Assembly: GCA_003344405.1 (NCBI GenBank)
Contig: NOWV01000023.1
Coordinates: 434,001 to 498,000 of the forward strand
From: Trichoplax sp. H2
Taxonomy: Eukaryota; Placozoa; Uniplacotomia; Trichoplacea
Direction: 5' to 3'
DNA: 64,000 nucleotides
The notes under the pieces were generated by a model that worked only from the letters and a program-made list of their open reading frames with translations, did not search any database and was not told where the DNA came from. A program made the translations under genes and the position numbers. Below, piece after piece: positions 11,567-25,445 of this stretch. Every line of letters starts with the position of its first letter. The first letter of the stretch is position 1.

Positions 11567-14500
11567 ATGGCTATTCATATAATATTACTCTTAACAGTAG
11601 CTGTTGTAAGTAGCTATGGTAAGGAGGACATCTACCTTGGCTGTATTTATCCTACTAGCAATAATTTCGCAGCTATACGTGGCCAAGGTTATGCAACTGC
11701 AGTTAAAATTGCTGCAAAATTGATCAATCAGAGAGATGATATATTGCCGGATTATAATTTAAAAATTCTCTTCAAGGATTCTCAGGTAAGATTGTTATAT
11801 CATTAATACTGTTATTATAACTATATTTTAAGGTATACTAGTATTTGCAGATTTTAATTTGCCCTTATAGTATATGTGTTTTTTCCAAAACTGATCTACA
11901 CCGTGTCGTTCAATTTTTTAAATGAGATTTTATTGGGCCGCGGTGTTCGGTAATTTAAAACGATAGATTTGGTAAGATACGCTGTCTCTGAATCATATGC
12001 CATAGACATAATACATGATATCAAATCTGCAGCGGTTCTCTTGCTATCATTTTTGTTAGAGGTGATTATAGAAGGCAGAAAATTGCCTCCTAGTATTACA
12101 TTGATGAGCCATTCAAGAGAATTGTCATCAATATTATGACTTGAAAATTGAATTATAAATAATTAGATTTTTACTATATTGCAATTAAGTAAGCTGGCTT
12201 AGAGGCGGAATTACTTTGGGTCATGATTATCATAGGAATCCTATCATATAATGATGATCAAGCCCATCTGCGTATAGCTATGACAACTCGTAAATAATCG
12301 ATAAATGGTCCTATCAGTTTACACTTTCTGTATTGTATTTCTGTACTCTAAATCATGTTGTTACTGCTATAGACTGTCTGGATATTTTAGATTGGACCTT
12401 AATTTGATGTATGGTCTTGGCCGAATATATATTTCTTATACAATCGTAGTACAGCCGTAGAATCGTCGTCAACTTACAATAAGCTTGAGCTCTTGATCCG
12501 TTGAAGCTTAGCCTATTATGATTAACTTTACTCTGAAAGTTATAGTTATAGATTTTATTTATCTTAAGAATTTCTGGTTTATTTTTATAAATGTATAATA
12601 ACTGTAAATTATCTAAGTTTCATCTCCAGTTATATATGGCATTTGGCAACCAATACTGACTACATCTTAATTATTATCGAATTGGTAATTAGTTACCGTA
12701 GAATTTCAGTTTAAGTCTTTAATACTGAATATCCTCCAGGAATTTGTTAACAGTTACTTTGGTTGTAATAACATGTTCGGTCTACAAGTTAAGGATAGAG
12801 AAAATTATCTCATACTCTATTTGCTGTTGATATTGTGATTGAGAACTATACCATATTATGATTAAGATATAACTGGAATTGCTAGCTTTCATTTTTCCTA
12901 TTTAGAGGAAATGATTCAGAATTTTACGATCACTAATTCTGCGTGAAACATTCTCACGTTCGCTGTTGTTAGTAATTCGATTGGATTTAAAGTGTCAACC
13001 AATAACAATAATTCAATAAGATTCAACAACAATTTAATATTGCCATACTAAGTAATTCTTTTGGCCGTGCGTATTCCTAGCATATGGATAATTATTGAGA
13101 ATAATAATTACCGATCCTGCTATTACCCTGTCTTTGACAACTGGTGTTCGCCCATAACAATACGATCATTAGGATAATATCTATGTTCTTGGAGGATTTG
13201 TTACAATCAAGGGCATACAAATTCATGCAAAAATCTCTTTCTCTCGTTAATTAATTATTTTTGTCGGCAATTTAATCATTAGAGTGCCTGCATAGACTGC
13301 TTGTGAGACCAATATATCATATGTTATTCCGATGTTATTGAAAGGTTTTCTTTAAGCAACAATGCAAATTCTTTTAGGTGATCAGTTATATTAACAGTAG
13401 AAGGGTCATCGGTGAAGTATTATTAGACTGATATTAAGAGTTTTAGTTGCGCATAAAATTTGATGAAACAATGGCCAATATTGTAAATTATTTTGGTAGT
13501 TTTAAAAATGCTAAGTTTACTGAGATATTCTGAAATTGGCCTAAGGTCATTTTACCGGATTCTAATCATTTCTATCTTCTATTGGTGGCATCATTATTTT
13601 TGCTTAGTATAAGGTTTTTATTTATTATGGAAAGAATTTAAGTTTATTTTACTGTAATTTAATACTATTTGGCATCGCGGTATCCGCTTTCTTAAACAAA
13701 GAGAAAATTTGATAAATACTGCAGCTGACTTCTCTAGTTTTACGGCAAATACGATCATTAATTCAATATATTGAGGAGCCATAAGGAAAAATGATCACTA
13801 AAAGAAATTAATATTAAACATATACCGCTTAATTTAGTCGAACTTGTAGTACTCAAATCCAAAAAATAAAATTTATTATTACGCGTTTAGAAAATTTCCT
13901 TTTTTATTTCAGAGCATTTCATGATTCTGTCTTTTAGTCTTAAGTGAGATATAAAATTTTATCAATATTGAGTTTCAATCCCTTCATTACATTAAAATCG
14001 ATTTTGAATGCTTATAATGGCGTTACAATCGAAATACAGTACAAGTAAGCACTTCTAAACCGTTGTTATATCGAGATATCTTGGAAAAAATTTTCTTTAT
14101 ATCATTTCTTTATTAACTATAATTTTATAAAGAACTTTTACGGCTACGATGTTACTCAATTTCAATCTTTTTTCACTTCAGTAACTACAATGACTTAAAG
14201 TAATACACTATACTATAACATCGACTCGATTAGTATCCGGTATGGGTATATAATATACTATAAATGCAAATATTGTTACGGAAAAGTACTGTCAATGGCG
14301 CGCAAGAAAAAAATTCCGCATTGCACTTAAATATTCAATTTAATTTATTTTAAATTAGTATCAAATTTCATATCTTTTTATTTCAAATCTGAATAAATTC
14401 ATTAAATCATCTGGTTTTTAATTCGATGATGACTCAACATAACGCTTTATTGAAGTAAATATTCACCAGCAAGTTTCATAACTAAATAAAATTAAACTAA

Positions 14501-17500
14501 AACAACGAAGGAAAGAGTATCATAACAGCATAAGAATTGATTATTAATGCCTTTGGTTTTAGTCATATCTGATTTTTGCTTATTCTATCACTTGAAAGAT
14601 CATTCAGTCATATCAAGTAAGTATTGTATAAGTATCAGCATCTATAGCATTTACTACAATGTTTCCTTTACTCTTTTAATATAATAAAGTTAAATTGATA
14701 GCTACCGGTAGAACAGACTCAATGATCTTTTCATTACTAAATTTTGAAAATTTTGGTTCCAATAATGTTGCATTTGGTCATTTGCGATCAATAAATACAG
14801 GCATATTTTATATTTTGTCCTTTTGACCATTATTTGACAATTCTAGTCGTATAATCTACCGCATAAGCTGGATACTCAATTAATCTAAATATGGTATCTA
14901 TTGAATTCTTGAAATTTTCAATAACAAGAAGAATTGTGCTGTATCGAATGTTCATATTCAATTAATCTTGATACATAACCTATTACAGTCTTGAAATATT
15001 CAATAACAAGAACAATTATACCATATCAGATGTAGATTTGGGTCCGACTTATCAATATTTCTAGAAAAATAAGCCATGCTATATTATTTTTAAATCATCT
15101 ATGTCTGGCATTATTTGCATTATGAACGAATTTTCATCGATATATCATCAAAGGTGTTGTTCCATCCGTGATAAAAGCCTTTCTTTTTAATTAGTATTAT
15201 AGTGTAGGCCTGATGGCTACCTACTATATGATAATATAGTATATTTCAGTAATTTTACTATGTTTAATTGATTTGCAATATTCCTTCAATTTATTTGATC
15301 ATCTTACCAAAATATAGCGAGTAAATGAAAAGGCGAAAATTTTCCGAATCTCATTCGAAAATAGTTTCTGTAGATGTAACAATTATTATAAAGTTAGAAT
15401 TCATTAAATTTAAGCCTTATATTTTACGGATACCCATTTTAGATGTAGGGATACTATCAATAATATAGGCTATAATACTGTAATTTAGATGATTTCATGA
15501 CTGCCCGGTTTAAAATAAACGAGAAAGGTCCTAGAAATTGATAGCTTCAAGGAATAATATAATCCAGGCATTATAAGTTATTATGCGAAATTGCTTAGTA
15601 GATGATGTCCATTTTAATATAGCTTTAAATCAACATCAACGTTGCTTATTTCCTGTTGCAGCTGTTATTGATATTTATTTAGGCAAAGCGATAAAACTAA
15701 CCAAATACCAGTATGTTGTTAGACAGAGTGATAATCAACGATTTATACCGGTATGCTAACTTAATGGGCTCCTATAATAGCAATCAAAGCTAAAATAATT
15801 TTTACTGAGGTCAATTCTTATGTTACTTAGTTTCGTTTAAAACCCATGATTTCATCTATTTAACTATTGATAGATTAATTTAATCTTTTCATCGTGTATC
15901 TATTCGATTTTACGATGTTACACTGTCACACTAACGATTAAAATAATAATGAAAAAGTAAATTACTATATATTTTGATACCGTTTTAGTAGCATAAATAA
16001 CTGAGATTTATCTGGGTATCAAGTGCTGTCGTCGTGGGCTCGCATAGCATATTACTAATATATAATCACCGTAATTCCTCTGTTTACTCTGCTTCCAACT
16101 CAGCTTGAAATAATGCTAATCTATAAAATCGTAGTTGCAGGGCTATTGGAAGCTTTTTCTAAAGATAAATAGTAAAGAAATGGAAGATTTTAGAACTTTA
16201 TATTGATCACTTAACACGCAAAATCCGCTTGTTTCGATATTAAATTGTTGATGCCAAATTTCTTCAGGACCTAGCAAAATAATGTATGATTCGCCTATTT
16301 TATAACAGTCTTAAAATAGCATGATATTAGATTAAAATAAAGAAGAGAGGCACGAAAGTATTGAAGCTGAAAGGTTTAGAATTTATGTACATACAAAATA
16401 CATTCAGATCATTTATCTTGTTGAATGATGTATCGATACAATTACTCAATGTGCTATTGATGAGTTGGGTTGTAATGGAGATGCTTCCATGCGATTAAAA
16501 TTAAGGCAAACCTCTTATATGAAAGCTCTTGTAGTGAGTATCTTGGTAATTTTAATTGCGGTATGTGTTTAGAATAGGGCATACTGAAGTACCGTATAAA
16601 TTATTTATCACGTCGTGCAAACTGCTTATGTTGATGCCATCAAAATTTGGAGCTTACTGGATTATATGTCAACTCAAGAATTTATATTTATTGTTATGGA
16701 TTATACTTATAAAAGGTGGGACTAACTAAAATTGCCTGAGATCATATAACCAGTAATGGAAGGATTTCATTTTTACACTAACATTAATAGACGGTTAATA
16801 AACAGTATAGATAAGGAGTCGTAATACTTGAATTTAAATTGAGGAATCAAACCACTGAAAAAGAAAGGTTTTATAAAGTGGTTAAAGAAACGGAGGAAGT
16901 TGATTATATAGAGACTTTCAGAAATAACTACCAAGCAATTTCACGGTAACCGCATATAAAAGGTTTTCAATTGATTGACATTATAGCACAGTATCATACG
17001 ATACTATCCACTATTAGCATCAATAAGCTATATCATGCAGAAAAATTGTAACAGTTAGGGCTAAATTATTCTATAAGCCTAATTTAGTCCACAATAATTG
17101 AGCCGAATGGCCTTCTCACTTTTTCTCGAGTTATTTTAGTGTAACAACAGATTTGCATAGCATTTGTAACAGTCACTGTATTCTAAAAGTGATTTATGCG
17201 TATTTTGCAGTTAGTATTCGGTGATAGATTGATTATATATCCATACTCACTTATTAAATTTGGATAGAAAGTAAGGAGATAAGTAAAGACTAAATTAAAA
17301 TTTGGGGATATGTTTGATGTATTTAATGCTCTAAGTTCAATGATACTGCTGGATCTACGAGTTTTCTTTATTTAATCTTTTGTATAAAACAATATGTTTG
17401 TTATTCTAAATTTGTCAAAAAATCGATTAAATATTTAATTTTAGCATAAAACTGATAAATAGCCACATTATGTTTACTTCTTATTTTCTTAAGTTCATTT

Positions 17501-20500
17501 CAATCTTTATTCTCTTTGTTTTTTATAGTTGGCGTCTCGATATGCTGTTAAAAGTTTAGTTGAATTAATTAGCGAAAAAAGACAAATCTTTGGCTTTCTT
17601 GGACCAGTTTCATCGTCATGCTGTGAAGGTACAGCAGCTGTGGCTCCATTTTGGAATCTGATACAGGTTAATTGAAAATTTGAAGCCGATTGTTTTTTAT
17701 TTAATTTTGATCAGACTGCTTGTATTAATATAATAAATGCTTCAAAATGTTTTGTATTTCACATTGAAATCACCAAACTCGATATCAATAGTAAGAATTT
17801 TAGAAATTATTAATGTCACTCAATTATATTTACAATGCTCTCTTATGGTTTGACAATATTTTCAAAGATAAAATGCTATAATATTAAAGTAGCATATTTG
17901 TCTATAAACTCCGCATCGTATAAGCTTATGATACTATATCCAACTCTTGAACACACAATTACCTGGTTATATTTCAATACGGTGCAATTGAATAGCGTTT
18001 AAAGCAACATTATACTATAGTTATAATTGACTAATAGATTCAAATATATTCACCATTACCACAGCAATTGCCTTTTTACGGATTTCAATGGCTTGCTATT
18101 TTTAAGGCGATTTTAATGTTAGCTAGCAATTAGAAACGTTCAATACTATTTATTACAGGTAGCAATGATTTATAATGTAATATACTTTTGATTAGTTCAT
18201 TATTAACTTTAATCCTGCTATTTAGGAATATCGATTTTTATCTAGCAAGTTGCATTGTCTGATTTAGTTTAAAAGTTAAATACTGTAATATGAGCATAGT
18301 AGGATAGATAAATAATTTTAGCTACGCTTATAAGGGCATATGTTAACAATAAAATAAGCACTTCTGATAAGGGACAGTGTACGAAATTGATCTTAAATAT
18401 AGAATGCAAGCATAGTCATTAATATGAAATTTTAAGAAGATCTACTTTCATACTTAGTTACTTTTTGGCCAAGTCTGTCTTAGTTTTTAGACCGTTTCGA
18501 TGTTGAAACTCATATTTAATATTAATGTATTAATGCAGTATGAATTTAACTAGTAGGTCATGTCAAGATATTATCTCTTCGATATATTATTAAATTTATT
18601 ATCTACTCTTATGTACAAGTATGAGTAGGATTCAGCAAATCACAAAGAATCATATGATCTAAGAAATTAAATAAATTAATTGATGGTATTAGTGACGCGT
18701 TTATCTAGGCTCATTTGTAGTTTTATCATGTGATTACTTTAGTTATGCAATGTTTAGTATTTTCATATCGGTAATTTTCTTATATTAAATTTTTGCGTTA
18801 AATTTGTGCTATATTTACGAAGAATTAATATGATTAATAGATTATGTCTCAGTATTATTTTCTTTTTATGCTTTCAAAATATACAGTGCGACTATAGGTA
18901 GGTCTTGTCAATGTGAAGGAAATTAAATTAATTAAGTTGAATGTCTTAATTCAAAAAACTGCTGACAAGTTCATTCAATTATCATTTACAGTTTCGATGT
19001 AAGATTTTCGGTCGTATTTTTATTAATTTCCAAGTGTTCCTTATATTTATTATTATATTAAATAATGATACTGTATATTTGGATAACGTGAATATATTTA
19101 ATAGAATACATCTCAAAGCCATTTTATTGTAATGTTTTCGCGTTATAAATGTGAGTATGATATAATTTCAGCAATCTATATGGGATTACATAATGAGCTT
19201 GCTGAAAAATTAATTTACAGCACTAATCGGGGAGTTATCTAATTTTATTTAAAGTTGATGCGTTCTTGAAATTGTTTTGCTAATTCTTATAGGCAATTAG
19301 CTAACAATTTGTTATTTAACTTGGTTTCAGATCTCGAATGGGTGTACGTCGGTTTCACTTGGTAACAATAAACTTTATCCGCTGTTCTATCGAATGACGC
19401 TAAATGATACATCTTATAATGGTGTATTGGTGGATATCTTCCAAAAAATGAATTGGACAAGCGCGGGAGTTATTAATTATCAAGACTTTACCTTTACAAG
19501 TGTATGCTATGACATTAATTTTTCATAAATTTTGATTTAACTAGTGTAGATTAAATGTTAATGATCAATTCGAATAATAAATGGCTTCACGTTCGTTTAA
19601 TTTTAATCTTAAATTTTTGATCGAAAATTTTACAATATGAAATATAATATTTTCTCTTGTACCATTTTTGCTATTAAAGATAACGGAAGATTTAGTCGCA
19701 CAATTCAAGAAGGTTGGCATTGACTATGATATTCAAAGTTTCGCTATTGATCCCGTGGCTAGAGTTGATAAGTTAAAGGTAGCTTCACCTTGTTAGCGCA
19801 AAGTGTTATTGTTGTAGACGAAATCATCTGATTTTGACAATAACGATAGGGGTTAAATATTTCGATATTTCAATTAATTTTTAATAGTAGGAAAGGCAGT
19901 CTTAGCAATAATTTAATTCATAAAATTATCCTTAGTAATATATTAATTATCTTAATTGGTCATGTTTTTATAATATCAATTCTATTTACATACTCTGCGT
20001 GAGCAATAATGTTTCAATATTTGTCTAAATCATCACGGACATCTACTTAGACATCGAATTAGTAAATTGATAATTAAAAAATCTTACTGTTGAAACTAAG
20101 ATATGCAGTATAAATGCATAATTTGCGCTTTTGTTGCATAATTTAACACATAGTTGAAATTATCCACGCGACTAATATTAGGACTTAAGTTTAAAATATA
20201 CCTATTAAGATTAAATCTTAAATTTTTCGCTTTATTCAGCGTTGTTTCCTTCATTAATACTTCTACGGTAATTAGGATGCTGATACGCGAATCTATGTTC
20301 TCTATGTCTATCCTGCACAAGCCATTAGAATTATATGTAGGGTAAGTATACGATTTTGGATTGCATTCGAAATTTGCGACTGTGAATATACTATCGGCAG
20401 CACGATATTCTCTTACGAAGATATAAGATGCTCCATCATTAATTTATGCAACTATAAATAATTACCCAGTATCGAACGGAAGTTCATCGATGATAGCTAC

Positions 20501-23500
20501 AAAGCTAAGAGACGATATCTTTGCTATTTTTAAGTTTACTTAAGGAGTAGTACACCTGATAGTCTTAAGTAACGAGCATAATTTATTAATCGTCTTGTTT
20601 TTAGGCTTATGAATTAAACATGTTTGGACCTGGTCATGTCTGGTTTTTACCAGAATGGTATGGTTCATTGTGGTATGATAATGAGATTCATGCGGTGAAT
20701 TGTTCTAGAAATCAAATTCGACAAACCTTAGATGGCTCATTTGGATTACAACAAGTTTTTCTTTCGTCAGATAATTTGACGACTATTTCAGGCTTGGTAA
20801 ACTACGTAATTAACGATAAGATCGAGCTAATTCTCAGTCAAACAATTGTTAATCTCTTAAATTGCAATTCATTCTCTACATATTAGAATATCGATATTGC
20901 TTACTTAAATATCAATACTGTAATTAATTAATTATTTAGACACCACAACAGTATGTGGATCAGTATTTGGCGATATCTCCATCTAAACAAATTCGCGATG
21001 AGAATACGTTGAGTTTTGATTCCCTTTGGGCGTTTGCTCTTGCCCTGAATCGAACTGATGCAATATTGAGAGAAACTAACGAAAATTTAACTCAATTTAC
21101 TTATAATGATACAAGAATAAGAAATTTACTTTATTCGTCGTTATCTAATCTTACTTTCGACGGAATAAGTGTAAGTTCTACGAAAAGATATTATACCATT
21201 GACTTTATGATACGAATATTCTAAATATCTTTCGTATAGTAAATGCTATTCTTTAAGATATGCATATAATATAATAATTTCAAATTGAGTACTGCAAAAC
21301 TTGATATCAGTGATATTATAATTATATACTTGTAAGATTGAAATATCATAGGCTTAATTAATATCTCCTTTAGGGGAGAGTGGCGTTTGTTGATGGTGAT
21401 AGGACAGGGGATATTGAAATAAGCCAATATCAAGGTAATAAAAGGATAACGTTGTGCAGTGATGCAGTACATTTAAATAAAAGAATTTCGTCTGTTAAGC
21501 TTAACTGTAGTAATGTAGTACTGTACTGTGATCATTTCCTGATTCTGGGTTAAACTATTAGAGTAGAAGATTACTTCCAAGTCGAGACAAAACTATTAAT
21601 TATCGCTACCTACAAAAGCGCAATACCCAAAAAATTAAGTACGGAAACTGTATTATTATATCCAAATTAATCTGGAATTTATTACGGCTTTACAGTAGGC
21701 GTGAACCCTAATAAGAACACTGTTGTCGGACTATATTCAAGCAAAGATGATAGAACCTATCTTAATCGAACAAATTTTATTCGATGGCCAGGTAAGTAGT
21801 CATAGTACCCAATCCACTAAATGGGCAATTACTGCCTAATTTTAATGAATTTTCGTGATTACCTTGCTAAGAAATACTGATAGCGGATAAATCTCTTTTA
21901 AGATGTTTAATTATGATTAGCCCAGATACTGTATCGATAATTAAAAGTCATATAGAATTATTTGTTTTTACAAATGATAGATAAGTTTGAATAATAGTTT
22001 TTATGATAATCATATCCAATTTTGTTAGACAAAGAGATAAAAGTAATTGCTAATAGTCATAGTGCTCATAATAACTGCAGCAAGAAAAGATTTTGTTTTC
22101 ACTACTTAAATTTTATTTAATCTCTAAATATTTATGAACGTAAAGCCATTTACAAGAACTAATTTGCACATTTAGTTATTTGTAGATATATAGTAATAAA
22201 AATAACAGGAAATTTTACATCGTAAAATTTCATAGATTCCGTAATCAGCACAGCTGTTGTATTGTTATCCAATTATCAAGTAATATCGGTATCTATTCTC
22301 TATTATAATTTTAGGTGGCAAGGTACCTGTAGGTGCCATAACTGTCGTAGTATACAGCTTAACAGTGTCTATTCCTGTCTTTATTGTGTTTACTACTCTA
22401 TCATTCATTGGAATACTTTCAGCGATGTACTTCCTTTATTTCAATACCAGTAACAGGCATATTAGGTAGGGCATCTCTTTACTTAATTTATTTGAATTAA
22501 TTGTTGCATAATATAAAAATACGAACGAAATGCTAGAATTGTTCTATTACAATGCTTGCAATACGTTTAGATATGCTAAATTATTCCGTGTAGTACTCTA
22601 TTGGAGTTAGCATTATTTTGAATGCATTTATCTAATTCATACGTAATTAAGTCAAACAAAATATACTCAATTGAATATGTAATAAATTAGGGGTTAAATG
22701 GTTAGTGCATGCTTGTTTATATCGTTTTTTATTTAATATGCTCGAAGATTATAATTAAGGATCTATATGTATTTTCGAAAGTTATTATCTTTACAGCAAA
22801 CCTGGTTGTGACCTTTAGAGATATTGTAATACAGTATTATCCCAAATTAATTTTCTATTATAGTTATTTTTACATCTTTTCTTAGAATAAAGTATTAATA
22901 TAGTTTGTTGATTCGTCCTCTTAAGAGCAATTAAGATGTCCAGTCCAAACATGAACAATATCCTGGTTCTAGGTTGCATCTTATGCTACGCTTCACTGAT
23001 AATCTACGGCCTTGATGCGGGTTTAGTGGATTCGCAAGCGATTTCACACAGCTGTATCGCTTATGGCTGGATTTTATGCTTTGGCTTTACTCTATCATTT
23101 GGTTCGTTGTTCTCTAAAACTTGGAGAGTTTATAGAATTTACTCAACTGGCTATAAGAAAAAAATAGTATGTTAAAAACAAGAAATACCCTTTCTGTTGT
23201 ACTAATTGAAATTGTAGGAGCATTACATTAATTTTAGTGGCTAATGCAATTTCACTTATCCTATTCTAGATTTATCGAAGTAAAGTTTTTAAGTAAATGT
23301 ACTTTTATAGTGTAATTTATTATGACTACACCAAGCAATGCAAGCACATCGATATGAACATAAATTATATTTTGTTATCGATAGATTATAAGGGACAAAA
23401 GATTGGTATTGTGGATAATTGTTTTGGCTATTATTGATACTTGCTTACTATTGCTTTGGATGTATCTTGATCCAGTTACAGTAAAAATTGTCGAGTCTCA

Positions 23501-25445
23501 ACCAAAGGTAATATAAATTCAGCATTAAATGACCCTAAGTGGCTTGATATATTACAGAAAGAATCACTAGTTCTTTTGCTTTCTTATTTTAAAACAATAT
23601 TATAGCCCTATAATTCACTTTATATAGCGCTTTAAACTTAACTAATGCAAAAAATGATCACTGATCTGATTTATTTTGATAAGACATAAAGTACTAATAG
23701 TATTTCTCTTTTAATAAAAAGACAAATCCATTTGAAAATCCTGACATGAGAATTCGTTATAAGACTGTAATATGTTACAACAGTCAAAAAGCAATATGGC
23801 TGGGTATAATCTATGGGTATAAGTTTCTGTTCCTACTGTTTGGAGCTTTTTTGGCATGGGAAACTCGTAACGTTCACATACGCGAATTAAATGATTCAAG
23901 ATATATTGGTATGTCGGTGTATAACGTTTTCGTCATTTCAGCCATTGGAGCCTTATTAAACGAATTTGTTGTTGCCACACCAACAGTCAAATACGTAATG
24001 ATTGCGATTTTGACTTTGCTGGGTACAACTATTACTCTATGTTTGGTCTTTGTGCCCAAGGTAAATTCTAATTCATCGCTGTTCATAATCTAATTTCCCA
24101 CAGTGCTACTATCTTGGACTAAGACTGACAGCAGTTATGTTGTTAAAAAATTCTATCCGTCAATTGATTCATGATAAAATTAATATTAGCAAGTTTTTAT
24201 TAGAGTAGATTTATATTAATCAACGAAACTGTTTTCTGATTTAGAAATAGAATCGAATACAAGCACTGATAATTTACAATTTAGTGTGATACTATTTTCA
24301 CCGTACACAATACCGTCGAATTTTAGTTTAGTTGGAGATTGTAAGCTTTAAAAGCATTCCATAGGCATAACTTTTTTGGCTATATATATTATATAAAACA
24401 CTTAGAACGGTAAAAAACACTGGTAAGATTTGATAGAATCTGCATTCAAGTTCAGTAGTTCTCTAGACCGTCCATTCTTTCCACTTAGATTCAAATTAAG
24501 CAAAAAAATTTTAACTGACATAAATATCGTTTGGGAAACAGCTACAACTATGATAGCACAGTGTTGTACAGGATTATACTCCATTTTTTTTGGCTAGGTA
24601 GCACTTTTTACTTGCGCAATGATGTTTAAGAATTTGCTTTTTTAAGCCATAAATTTTCATACAAATGCTTGCAGATATTAGAAAGCGATAGTGGTTATTT
24701 ATAAGAAATTAATATATTATCAGAATATTATATGAGTGTCACAAACCAGCTTCGTGACAAGGATAACGTAAAACAAATCTCTAAATTACTATAGTCTCCG
24801 GGATTCAGTATCCCTTAACTACCTCACAAGAATTTAGACGCCTTTGATTCTACGTTAAAACAACTATACAATTGAGAACTGCTTTATTCAACTATCTGAC
24901 GATTTTATATACCCTTTTACAGCAGCTAACATTCACAAGTCATCTTATAAAAATACTTGTGTGAGAACATCTACTAACTAATTTTTCACAGTCGGACTAC
25001 AATATGTCGATTCACAGAATCATTTCAGTACACATTACAGCACAGCAATAAATTTACTGTAACACATTTATAATTAGAGTAATTCCTATTGTAAGGGACT
25101 AGATGTAATATATTATCACTATATTATATTAACCAAATTTAGATAACTATTTCTTTACGGTAGTTCGTACCGTGATAATGAGACATGCTGCATTTTAATA
25201 TTAGGCTTGTTGTCGAAATTACTATAGCCTTTGTATAGATAATCTTAAGTTGATATTGCAAAATTGTTTAGGTAAGGCGATGGAAAAGTGATCCACTAGG
25301 TAAAGTAGAGCAAACTCGAACTAGATTCGGTAACGCAAATCGAACAGCTTTAGGAGCGGATCGAACTAGCCAGATTGAGACTCCAGCATCGGATAACTTG
25401 ATTGAAGAATTCCGTAAAGCCTCAAAATCTAGCTCGAACGATTAA
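11567..25445 (+). CDS. GABA-B receptor-like family C GPCR
   Basis: A seven-helix receptor with an extracellular venus-flytrap domain, expected at the plasma membrane and coupled to G proteins. Exons: 11567-11785, 17529-17666, 19331-19501, 19680-19778, 20276-20341, 20605-20796, 20940-21170, 21374-21434, 21696-21791, 22315-22465, 22926-23166, 23385-23507, 23722-24060, 25272-25445. The phases close to 766 codons; a possible extra exon lies at 16465-16533. The start is the first ATG before a signal peptide (MAIHIILLLTVAVVSSYG). The flytrap covers residues 20-400. Helices: TM1 in exon 22315, TM2-3 in 22926, TM4 in 23385, TM5-7 in 23722. The conserved loop cysteines are present (HSC before TM3, VIC before TM5). 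The last helix ends in VFVPK, as in GABBR1. The 57-residue tail is basic and shows no coiled coil. Subtype and ligand are unproven; GABBR1 and GABBR2 are the nearest relatives recalled. Confidence 0.93.
16465..16533 (+). CDS. Tentative extra exon of the GABA-B-like receptor
   Basis: Between exon 1, which ends KDSQ, and exon 17529, which starts LASRYAVKSL, GABA-B proteins carry a short cysteine segment (DSKCDPGQ in GABBR1). This 69-base piece is phase 0 at both ends. It has a good GTGAGT donor and encodes LGCNGDASM with a cysteine, but its acceptor (GATGAG) is weak and 23 codons is longer than expected. Skipping it keeps the frame. A different micro-exon in the 5.7 kb intron is equally possible. 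Confidence 0.25.

Noticed and set aside
20096-20320. Frames on both strands over the receptor exon at 20276-20341
   Set aside because: Shadows; the real reading is the short exon DADTRIYVLYVY in a third frame.
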